A stretch of DNA of 64,000 nt from JBJXHN01 sp046233135 (GTDB lineage: Bacteria; Pseudomonadota; Alphaproteobacteria; Rhodospirillales; Rhodospirillaceae): contig JBJXHN010000001.1 of NCBI GenBank assembly GCA_046233135.1, positions 124,001-188,000 on the forward strand, read 5' to 3'. A model generated the notes under the pieces. The model saw nothing but the letters and a program-made list of their open reading frames with translations, was not told the DNA's origin and did not search any database. Shown piece after piece: positions 41,642 through 49,273 of the stretch; within the stretch, counting starts at the first letter, position 1, and each line of letters starts with the position of its first letter. Both the position numbers and the translations under genes were made by a program.

Positions 41642-41738
41642 GGGAGATCCCCTCGGGAAACGATGTTGCAAGAGAGATATCCCTGGACCGGCCGCGGCTG
41701 TAGTGGTCTTGGGCGTAAATTGGTTATACAGTTAGCGT

Positions 41739-42680
41739 ATGCAAGAACCGGTTCATTATTCCGCCGACCGTATGGCGCTGCTTCACACCTTCGTCCGCAT
41801 CGTCGAGGCAGGGAGCTTGTCGGCAGCGGCAGAGACGCTGGGAACCAGCCAGCCGACGGTCAGCCGCCGGCTGCAGACGCTGGAACGGGCCTTGGGGGTG
41901 CGGCTATTGCGGCGCTCCACCCACGGCATGACGCTGACCGAGGAGGGCAGCCGCTGCTTCGACGGGGCAAAGGACCTGCTGGACGGCTGGGACGCGCTGG
42001 AATCCGACCTGCGGGGCACCAAGGATGAGCCGCGCGGCCGGCTGCGGGTGGTCGCGCCCCACGCCTTCGGCCAGGAACATCTGATGGTGCCCCTGGGGGC
42101 GTATCTGCGGCGCTATCCCGCCGTGTCTGTGGAATGGCTGCTGTATGACCGCTTCCCGGATTTCATCGCCGAGGGGGTGGATTGCGCGATCAAGGTGGGG
42201 GCGGTGGAGGACCCGTCGGTGGTGGCCCTGCGCCTCGCCGAGGTGCCCCGGATCGTCGTCGCCCGTCCGGGACTGTGGGGGGAGGGGGCGCCGCCGCCGG
42301 ATCACCCGGACGGGCTTCACAGGCTGCCCTGGCTGGCGCTGCGGACGTTTTACCGGACAGAGGTTTCATTGACCAATCGGGAGGACGAGCAGTCGCTGCA
42401 CTTCCCCATCCGTCCGCGCCTGAGCACGGACAGCCTGTATGCGCTGCGCAACGGTGTGCTGGCGGGGCTGGGGGCGGCGGTGATCTCGGCCTGGGTGGTG
42501 GCCGATGACATCGCCCAGGGGCGGCTGGTGCATCTGGCCCCGGACTGGCGGGCGGAGCCGCTGCCGGTGTATCTGGCCTATCCTCAGGCGCGCCACTACC
42601 CGGCGAAACTGCGCCGCTTCATCGAGATCATCCGCGCCGCCATGCCGACGCTCGCGGGGATGCGGGCGGCGGAGCGATGA
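41739..42680 (+). CDS. LysR-family transcriptional regulator
   Basis: 313 residues. The N-terminal helix-turn-helix reads LHTFVRIVEAGSLSAAAETLGTSQPTVSRRLQTLERALGVRLLRRS. The rest is a periplasmic-binding-like effector domain (VSVEWLLYDRFPDFIAEGVDCAIKVG, then SLYALRNGVLAGLGAAVISAWVV). It is divergent from the MFS transporter gene, the classic arrangement for autoregulation and control of the transporter. The effector is unknown. Confidence 0.92.
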   Translation: MQEPVHYSADRMALLHTFVRIVEAGSLSAAAETLGTSQPTVSRRLQTLERALGVRLLRRSTHGMTLTEEGSRCFDGAKDLLDGWDALESDLRGTKDEPRGRLRVVAPHAFGQEHLMVPLGAYLRRYPAVSVEWLLYDRFPDFIAEGVDCAIKVGAVEDPSVVALRLAEVPRIVVARPGLWGEGAPPPDHPDGLHRLPWLALRTFYRTEVSLTNREDEQSLHFPIRPRLSTDSLYALRNGVLAGLGAAVISAWVVADDIAQGRLVHLAPDWRAEPLPVYLAYPQARHYPAKLRRFIEIIRAAMPTLAGMRAAER

Positions 42681-42733
42681 GCGGTGCGGGAAGCGGACAA
42701 CCTCCGGGATCCGCCTCCCTCACGCTTTCTTCA

Positions 42734-42757
42734 TCTTATGCAGAATCTTATGCAGAA
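42734..42757. repeat. tandem 12-base duplication
   Basis: TCTTATGCAGAA occurs twice in direct succession (42734-42745 and 42746-42757) in the gap between the convergent LysR and OmpA lipoprotein genes. No function is evident. Confidence 0.7.
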
Positions 42758-42814
42758 CTGGGCGGGTTAAAGCCCACGGGGTTCGTCTTTCGCTGTCACC
42801 CACACAGGATGGAG

Positions 42815-43888
42815 TTACCGCACGATCACCTCAACCCGCCGGTTCTTCGGTTCCGCCACGTTGTCGGGCGTCCGCACCAGGGGCAGGCTCTCGCCGAAGC
42901 CGCGGGTGGAGATGGCATCCGCCGCGAATCCCTGGCCCACCAGCAGCCCCTTGATCGCCTCGGCCCGGCGGGCGGACAGGCGGGCGTTGGCGCCGGCCGG
43001 TCCCACCCGGTCGGTGTGGCCCAGAACCTCGATCTCGTGGACCGGGCGGCGGGAGGCGTCGTCGGCAATGGCCGGCAGCAGGGCTTCGGACTCCGGCGTC
43101 AGCTCCGTGCCGCCGCTGGTGAAGTAAAGCTGGAACCGCTCCGGCGGGATGGGCTGGGCGTCCAGGGCCTTGCTCCAGATTTCGCGCACATCCTGGTCGC
43201 TGAGCGCGAACGGTTCGTCGGGAGCCGCGCCCTGTTCGGCCACCGCCGTCGCCTGATTGGCGGTCTCCAGGGAAACCGGCCCCGTGCCGGTGGCGCCCCG
43301 GGGGGTGATGACCACCCGGCCCACGCCGCCGTCCAGATCCTCCAGCAGGGCGACCACGTCGGAGCCCAGGCGGCTTTTGACCGCTTCGACCGCGTCCAGA
43401 AAACCCGCGCGGCAGGCGGCGACTTCGTCGGCCTGGGTGGGGATGTCCTCTTCTTGCTCCTGCATCCAGCAATCGAACTGGATCTGCGCCCGTGCCGCAT
43501 GGTCGGGCGCCAGGGCCCGGGCACCGCGCGCATGCAGCTCCATCAGCGTTGCCCGCGATGCCTCAAGCTCGGCGATGGTGGCTTCGGGCAGGGAGCGGTT
43601 TTTCACCTGGTCCGGCTCCGGGCGTTCGGCGGCTGCGGCGGAGCGGGTCAGGGCGACGAAGCCCCTGGCGTCCGACCAGTCCAGTTCCGCCAGTTCGGCC
43701 GCGGCGAGGTCGGCATAGCCCGCCTGCAAGGCCCGGTCGAAGGCGCCGCCGGCATTGGGCAGACCGCGTGCGGCCTCCACATCCCAGGGCGAATGGCCGT
43801 CGGGGCCGGCGCAGGCGGACAGCAGCAGCGCCAGACCGGCGGCGAGGACGGGCAGGGCGGTCCGTGAGAAACGGCGGTGGCGGTTCAT
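42815..43888 (-). CDS. OmpA-family lipoprotein
   Basis: 357 residues. A lipoprotein signal ends in LLLSACAGP, so Cys25 or close to it would be lipidated. A long helical region (about residues 35-190) with charged and Ala-rich segments follows, then a C-terminal OmpA domain: IEVLGHTDRVGPAGANARLSARRAEAIKGLL and KNRRVEVIVR, with the Asp and Arg of the peptidoglycan-binding motif intact. It should tether the outer membrane to the cell wall. Its ATG overlaps the stop of the FecR gene, so the two are co-translated. Confidence 0.87.
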   Translation of the reverse strand: MNRHRRFSRTALPVLAAGLALLLSACAGPDGHSPWDVEAARGLPNAGGAFDRALQAGYADLAAAELAELDWSDARGFVALTRSAAAAERPEPDQVKNRSLPEATIAELEASRATLMELHARGARALAPDHAARAQIQFDCWMQEQEEDIPTQADEVAACRAGFLDAVEAVKSRLGSDVVALLEDLDGGVGRVVITPRGATGTGPVSLETANQATAVAEQGAAPDEPFALSDQDVREIWSKALDAQPIPPERFQLYFTSGGTELTPESEALLPAIADDASRRPVHEIEVLGHTDRVGPAGANARLSARRAEAIKGLLVGQGFAADAISTRGFGESLPLVRTPDNVAEPKNRRVEVIVR

Positions 43889-44358
43889 TGCTCACCCTCC
43901 ACGCGGACGACGAACCGGGTGCCCCGGATGCCGATGGTCGCCGAGGGGGTGGCGATGGCGGCGTGGTCCGGCGCGTTGTGGACGATGTCGCCGGAGATCA
44001 GCGCCAGGGTGCCGTTCCGCAGCGACGCCAGGAAGGCCATGTTGGAATCGGCCGGATCGTAGACGTATTTGTCGATCAGCAGGTCTGCATCCGGCCCCAG
44101 GGACAGGGTGGCGTTATCGATGAAGGTCACCCCCAGGCTGGACTCGGCCCCGGTCTTCAAGGTGTCGTTGGCATAGACGGACACCCCCGGTGCCGCCGCC
44201 ACCTGATCCCCGCTGCGCTGGATGGAGGCGGTGCCGGTCAGGGTCTTGATCTGGCCCACCGGATCGGCCGCCAGGGCCTCGGGTGTAATACTCAGTCCCA
44301 GAAGGACCGCCCCAATGGCGGCCCATCGGGTGCTGCCTGCTGCCTGGACAGAAATCAT
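43885..44358 (-). CDS. exported FecR-domain protein
   Basis: 157 residues. ATG 44358 is chosen because GGGGGAGAG precedes it and a signal peptide follows (AAIGAVLLGLSITPEALA). The mature part is a FecR domain: VGQIKTLTGTASIQRSGDQVAAAPGVSVYANDTLKTG, LGVTFIDNATLSLGPDADLLID and TPSATIGIRGTRFVVRV. In FecR-domain proteins without a kinase or sigma factor partner this module is thought to be structural or sensory in the periplasm. No sigma factor gene is adjacent. It is translated together with the OmpA lipoprotein, which suggests a joint envelope role. Confidence 0.85.
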   Translation of the reverse strand: MISVQAAGSTRWAAIGAVLLGLSITPEALAADPVGQIKTLTGTASIQRSGDQVAAAPGVSVYANDTLKTGAESSLGVTFIDNATLSLGPDADLLIDKYVYDPADSNMAFLASLRNGTLALISGDIVHNAPDHAAIATPSATIGIRGTRFVVRVEGEQ

Positions 44359-44474
44359 CCGCTCGCTCTCCCCCGTCGTCTTTGTGGTTTCGTTGATCTG
44401 CGGTATGGCAATAGGGAAGACTGTACAGGAGAAGGACCGGCTTCGGGGCCGGAAATTGAAGGATACATGGGATC

Positions 44475-45299
44475 TTACACCCATAGCTCGGTCCACTGCC
44501 GTCCATCGAGCGTGGGGAGTGTAACCAGACGGCCGTCTACCACGGCCTGTTTGTAGAAAAAGGGGGCGCCGGCGGCCTTGGCTTCCTCGCGCAGGGTCCT
44601 TACCCAGGCTTCGGACATGGGCCGGCGGTTGGGACCGGATTCCGCGCCGGTCAGGATGAAGTCCAGTCGCCGCCCCGTTTCCGGAAAGCCCGATCGGATC
44701 GACAGGGGGCCGAGCAGCGGCTCGCAGCTCAGGCCCAGGCGGGCAGCGGGCACCGCCAGCAGCGCCGGGATCATCCACTCGTCCGACGGTGCGCAGGTGG
44801 ACGCCGCCACCCAGTAGTTGGGCATGGGCCAGGCACCGGCCAGGGCTGCCAGGGGCGCGGACAGGGCCGGATCGGCCAGGCGGTCGCGCAGCACGTCCGG
44901 CCGCTTGGTAAACATCACGAAGGTATGCAGCGGCCGCCGCGCCACCACCGACAGCACCGCGCGCAGGTCGTCGGGGGCCAGGGCGGGGTGGCCCAGGTCG
45001 GTCAGGGAGCCGAGGAAGACGAACCGGCGCTTCTTCCAGCCCAGGGCCTTGCGGATCTCGTGGGGGCGAACCCGCAGGGTGCCGTTGAAGCGGGGGATGC
45101 CCTCACCGTCCAGCTCGGCCAGTCCGGCATAGGGGCCGTTGCCCCGCGCCCCGAAGCGATAGGCGATGCGCGCGGCGTAGCAGTGCTTGCAGCCGTCCGT
45201 GGCCCGGCTGCAGCCCATGACCGGATTCCAGGTGGCCGGAATCGCCGCTGTGGGGCGGGCGCCCTCCACACACCATTCAATGGCCGTCCAGTCCGCCAT
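44475..45299 (-). CDS. DUF5131 (phage Gp37/Gp68-type) radical-SAM-like protein
   Basis: 274 residues. The N-terminal TWNPVMGCSRATDGCKHCYAAR is the hallmark of the Gp37/Gp68 family, with C-x6-C-x2-C as probable iron-sulfur ligands. Later blocks, RFVFLGSLTDLGHPAL, FVMFTKRPDVL, NYWVAASTC, LGLSCEPLLGPL and FILTGAESGPNRRPM, complete the family. The function is unknown. The family is common in phages and mobile DNA, but here it has core-like composition and stands alone between the FecR gene and creA. Confidence 0.85.
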   Translation of the reverse strand: MADWTAIEWCVEGARPTAAIPATWNPVMGCSRATDGCKHCYAARIAYRFGARGNGPYAGLAELDGEGIPRFNGTLRVRPHEIRKALGWKKRRFVFLGSLTDLGHPALAPDDLRAVLSVVARRPLHTFVMFTKRPDVLRDRLADPALSAPLAALAGAWPMPNYWVAASTCAPSDEWMIPALLAVPAARLGLSCEPLLGPLSIRSGFPETGRRLDFILTGAESGPNRRPMSEAWVRTLREEAKAAGAPFFYKQAVVDGRLVTLPTLDGRQWTELWV

Positions 45300-45436
45300 G
45301 GCCTTTGCGTCGTCTCCCTTGCGCCGGTGTCAGAGGCGGTGAAGACGGTATGGTAGATCGGGTGCCTTCCGGCGGATAGGGGCCTCTGGTAGGGTGCGGC
45401 CGGTCAATGGGAAACCGAAAAGCGATGGAGCGGATG

Positions 45437-45916
45437 ATGACGGGGCGGATGAGGCTTGGCGTGGTGGCCGGGGTGCTGATGATGATGGCAGGCATGGCCG
45501 GCGCGGCGCAGGCAGAGGAGATCGGCTGCGTCTCCACGGTCTTCAAGATGCTGGGGCCGGATCACAAGATCTGTATCGAGGCCTTCGATGATCCCAAGGT
45601 GAAAGGCGTCACCTGCCACCTGACCCGGCCGAAGACCGGCGGGCTGAAGGGGATGGTCGGGCTGGCCGAAGACCCGTCCGACAGCTCCATCGCCTGCCGC
45701 CAGGTCGGCCCCATCGAGATCGTCGAGGATTTCGAGCCGGGCGAAACCGTCTTCTCCGAACGCCGGTCCATCCTGTTCAAGCGGATGCGGGTCAACCGCT
45801 TTCTCGACGAAAAGCGCAACGTGCTGATCTATCTCGTGATCAGCGACAAGCTGATTGAAGGATCGCCCAAGCATTCGGTCAGTTCCGTGCCGATCATGCC
45901 CTGGAACGGGGAATAG
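45437..45916 (+). CDS. creA: CreA-family periplasmic protein
   Basis: About 159 residues. Several in-frame starts exist (45407, 45425, 45434, 45437); the last is chosen because GGAG lies six bases before it and a typical signal peptide follows (LGVVAGVLMMMAGMAGAAQA). The mature part is unmistakably CreA: EEIGCVSTVFKMLGPDHKICIEAFDDPKVKGVTCHLTRPKTGGLKG and LAEDPSDSSIACRQVGPIEI. The function of CreA is not established. Confidence 0.88.
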   Translation: MTGRMRLGVVAGVLMMMAGMAGAAQAEEIGCVSTVFKMLGPDHKICIEAFDDPKVKGVTCHLTRPKTGGLKGMVGLAEDPSDSSIACRQVGPIEIVEDFEPGETVFSERRSILFKRMRVNRFLDEKRNVLIYLVISDKLIEGSPKHSVSSVPIMPWNGE

Positions 45917-46140
45917 AGTGGGCCATTCCTCTATTCCGCGTGCTGCGGCGCAGCAATAGCGAAAGGTTATAAACCGCGCGCATATTGGTATTTGCGGTAT
46001 TTCCTCCTGAAAGGCACTGTATGCCCCCCCTCCGGCCCGCCGCCCGTCGCGGCGAGGCCCGGGGGGATCGCGCATCAGTCACCCTGGCGCCCATCGGGGC
46101 GCCGGAAAGGCGGGCCAACCGCCAATGGAGGAAGCAAGGA

Positions 46141-47136
46141 ATGATCAAGGGACTTTCGCGGGCGGCTGCCGCCTTGTTGATGATGACCGGCGTTGCGGCG
46201 GCGGACGGCTATCCGGAACGGGAATTGCTGGGGGTGGTCATGTGGGGTGCCGGCGGGGCCACCGATACGGTCGCCCGCGCCGTCAACCCCGCCGCCGAAG
46301 AGGCCATCGGCAAGCCCATCGTCGTGCTGAACAAGTCGGGCGGGGCCGGAGCGATTTCCACGGCCTATGTGAATGCGGCGCCGTCGGACGGCTATACGAT
46401 CCTGTATGGCGCGGAAAACCCCCAGCTGCATCCGGTCATGGGCCTATCCAAGCTGGACTATGCGTCCTTCTATCCGATCAACATCCTGGGGCGCGGCGTT
46501 GCGGTGGTCACCGTGCCGGCGGACTCCAAGTACCAGACCATGCAGGACCTGATGGCCGACATCCAGGCCAACCCGGGGGCGATCAAGATGGGCTCCACCG
46601 GGCCGGGCGGGCTGCCCAGCACCATCGGTGCGCTGATCAAGAATTCTGCGGATTTTGACGTGATCGCCATTCCCTTCGACGGCGAAGGCCCGGGCCTGAC
46701 CGCGATGATGGGCAACGAGGTGGACTTCATGCCCGCCGGCATCTCGGCGGCGGCGGAACATGTGAAGTCGGGGGCCATCCGCGCCCTGGCCGTCGTCAAT
46801 ACCGAACCGGTGGATGCCATGCCCGACGTCCCGGCGATCACCGATGCCCTGCCGGAGATGGCCAAGTTCCTGCCCTGGGGTCCGTTCTACGGCGTCTTCG
46901 TCAAGAAGGACACGCCCGACGAGGTCAAGGCCGTGCTCGACGAGGCCTTCCACAAGGCTGCCAAAAGCGAGAACTTCCTGACCCTGATGAAGAACAAGGG
47001 CAATGTGGTCATGGATATCTCCGGTGCCGAAGCCGAGGCCTTCCTGACCAAGTGGCAGCAGGTCACGGCCTGGGTGCTGCAGGATACGGGCGCGGCCAAG
47101 GTCAGCCCGGAAGAGCTGGGTATTCCTCGTCCGTAA
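46141..47136 (+). CDS. TctC-type tripartite tricarboxylate transporter substrate-binding protein
   Basis: 331 residues. ATG 46141 follows GGAGGAAG and begins a signal peptide (SRAAAALLMMTGVAA). The mature protein shows the TctC/Bug family pattern: YPERELLGVVMWGAGGATDTVARAVNPAAEEAIGKPIVVLNKSGGAGAIST, then SDGYTILYGAENPQLHP and KMGSTGPGGLPSTIGALI. It binds a carboxylic acid in the periplasm and passes it to TctA/TctB. First gene of a four-gene operon with tctB, tctA and a dehydroshikimate dehydratase, so the ligand is probably a shikimate- or benzoate-type acid. Confidence 0.92.
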   Translation: MIKGLSRAAAALLMMTGVAAADGYPERELLGVVMWGAGGATDTVARAVNPAAEEAIGKPIVVLNKSGGAGAISTAYVNAAPSDGYTILYGAENPQLHPVMGLSKLDYASFYPINILGRGVAVVTVPADSKYQTMQDLMADIQANPGAIKMGSTGPGGLPSTIGALIKNSADFDVIAIPFDGEGPGLTAMMGNEVDFMPAGISAAAEHVKSGAIRALAVVNTEPVDAMPDVPAITDALPEMAKFLPWGPFYGVFVKKDTPDEVKAVLDEAFHKAAKSENFLTLMKNKGNVVMDISGAEAEAFLTKWQQVTAWVLQDTGAAKVSPEELGIPRP

Positions 47137-47268
47137 GCAGATATCAGCCCGACCATGGTCCCCCCGTCCCCGGTGCCGGTGATGCGCCGGGGGCGGGGGG
47201 GATACAACGGACCGGTATCCTTGAACGCCGGCCGAAAAAGGAATCATTCCGGGATCTGGAGTACGCTC

Positions 47269-47763
47269 ATGCAGACGGACCGCACGCGCCGGCCGGGCGA
47301 GGTCGTCTTCACCCTCTTCCTGGTCGCCCTGGGCGGGGCGGCTTTGTGGGAGGCCGTGGGGATATCCGGTTTCTCCGGCATGGCGACGCCGGGGGTCTTT
47401 CCCATGCTGGCCGCCGGCGCCATGGTTCTGTCGGCCCTGGTCATCCTGCGCGCCACCCTGCGCCGCCCCAGGCCCGACGATGTGGACGACAGGGGGGCGG
47501 GCGCCTTCTTCCGCGACGTGCTGCCGATGCGCCAGCGGGTGCTGTTCGGGATAATCCTGGCCTATATGCTGGCCTTGCCGTGGGCGGGGTTTGTCGTCGC
47601 GTCCTGCCTTTTTCTGTTCGTCGCCATTCAGTATCTGTGGCGCAAGCCGGTGTGGGTTTCGCTGGTGCTGACCGGCGCCATGGTGGCGGTGATCCATCTG
47701 CTGTTCCGGGTGGTGTTCCAGGTGGTTCTGCCCCAGGGCAGCCTGCTGCGGGGGCTGTTCTGA
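47269..47763 (+). CDS. TctB-type small membrane subunit
   Basis: 164 residues with four hydrophobic segments. ATG 47269 follows GGAG. The order and hydrophobicity (VVFTLFLVALGGAALWEAVGISGFSGMATPGVFPMLAAGAMVLSALVIL, then two helices) match TctB. It lies between tctC and tctA, one base before the latter. Confidence 0.88.
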   Translation: MQTDRTRRPGEVVFTLFLVALGGAALWEAVGISGFSGMATPGVFPMLAAGAMVLSALVILRATLRRPRPDDVDDRGAGAFFRDVLPMRQRVLFGIILAYMLALPWAGFVVASCLFLFVAIQYLWRKPVWVSLVLTGAMVAVIHLLFRVVFQVVLPQGSLLRGLF

Positions 47764-47764
47764 G

Positions 47765-49273
47765 ATGATGGAGGCTCTCGGCTTTCTGACGACCACCTGG
47801 TTCGATCCCTGGCTGCTGTTCCTGACGGCGGCGGGCACCTTCGCCGGGGTCTATATCGGGGCCATTCCCGGGCTGTCGGTGACCATGGCGGCGTCCATTC
47901 TCATCTCGTTCACCTTCAAGTGGGACGTCAACGACGCCCTGGCGGTGATCTGCGGGGTGTACATGGGCGGAGTCTATGGCGGCTCGCGCACGGCGATCCT
48001 GCTGAATATCCCCGGGGCGCCCAGCGCCATCGCCACCGCGCTGGAAGGCTATCCCATGGCCAAGCGCGGGGCGGCGGGCGAGGCCATCGGCCTGACCACC
48101 GTGATGTCCGTGCTGGGCGGCTTCGTCGGCATCATCGCCCTGGCCCTGTTCGCCCCGGCGATCTCCAGTTTTGCCCTGATGTTCAACTCGCGGGACTATC
48201 TGCTGCTGGGGCTGATCGGCATCCTGCTGGTCGGCACCCTGTCCGGCGAGAGCTTCGCCAAGGGGGTCTTTTCCGGTGCGCTGGGGGTGCTGATCGGCAT
48301 GGTCGGGCTGGACCCGATGACGGCGGAGGGGCGGTTCACCTTCGGCTCCGTCTCGCTGATGGGCGGCATCCCCTATGTGGCGGCGATGATCGGCTTCTTC
48401 GGCGTGGCAGAGGCCTTCGTTCAGCTGCACGCCTTGCATTTACCGGCGATCAAGCAGCGCATCGACCGGATCATTCCCCGTCTGCGGGACGTGAAACGCC
48501 ACTTCTCGCTGGCCATGCGGTCTTCGGCCATCGGTACCATCATCGGGGCACTGCCGGGGGCGGGCGGGGATATCGCCGCCCTGCTGGCCTATGACCACGC
48601 CAAGCGCAGCACCAAAAAGCCCGAGGTGCCCTTCGGCCAGGGGGCGAAGGAAGGGCTGGTGGCGCCGGAAGCGGCGAACAATGCGGCGGTGGGCGGCGCC
48701 TTCGTGCCCATGCTGACCCTGGGCATTCCGGGGGATGCGGTGACGGCGGTGATCATTGGCGCCCTGTTCATCCACGGCCTGAAGCCCGGCCCGCTGCTGC
48801 TGACGGAAACCCCCCATCTGTTCTGGTTTACCGTCGGCAATCTGGCGCTGGCCAACGTGTTCCTGCTGATTTTCGGCCTGACCGGCATCCGCATCTTCAC
48901 CAAGATCATCGAATGCCCCAAGGCGGTGCTGATCCCCCTGATCATCGTGCTGTCGGCGGTGGGAACCTATGCCATTCAGAACAATCCGGTGGATATCTAC
49001 TGGATGCTGCTGTTCGGCGTGTTCGGCTACTTCCTGAAGATCTATGGTTTCGAAGTGGGGCCGGTCATCCTGGGGGTGATCCTCGGCCCGATGATGGATT
49101 CCAACTATCGCCGGGCGATGATGGGCGCAAGGGGGGATATCGGGACCTTCCTGTGGGAGTTCGTTTCCCATCCCATCTCTCTGGTGTTGAGCATGGCCTT
49201 CGTGCTGCTGCTGGTATCCCAGACCCCCGCGTGGGGATGGGCGCTGCGAAGGATGAAGAGGAACCGGGCATGA
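47765..49273 (+). CDS. TctA-type large membrane permease subunit
   Basis: 502 residues with about 12 membrane helices. Diagnostic sequences: FAGVYIGAIPGLSVTMAASILI, YGGSRTAILLNIPGAPSAIATALEGYPMAKRG and GALPGAGGDIAALLAYDHAKR, with the twin Pro-Gly-rich signatures of TctA. It forms the translocation path for a carboxylate driven by an ion gradient. The stop overlaps the start of the next gene. Confidence 0.94.
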   Translation: MMEALGFLTTTWFDPWLLFLTAAGTFAGVYIGAIPGLSVTMAASILISFTFKWDVNDALAVICGVYMGGVYGGSRTAILLNIPGAPSAIATALEGYPMAKRGAAGEAIGLTTVMSVLGGFVGIIALALFAPAISSFALMFNSRDYLLLGLIGILLVGTLSGESFAKGVFSGALGVLIGMVGLDPMTAEGRFTFGSVSLMGGIPYVAAMIGFFGVAEAFVQLHALHLPAIKQRIDRIIPRLRDVKRHFSLAMRSSAIGTIIGALPGAGGDIAALLAYDHAKRSTKKPEVPFGQGAKEGLVAPEAANNAAVGGAFVPMLTLGIPGDAVTAVIIGALFIHGLKPGPLLLTETPHLFWFTVGNLALANVFLLIFGLTGIRIFTKIIECPKAVLIPLIIVLSAVGTYAIQNNPVDIYWMLLFGVFGYFLKIYGFEVGPVILGVILGPMMDSNYRRAMMGARGDIGTFLWEFVSHPISLVLSMAFVLLLVSQTPAWGWALRRMKRNRA

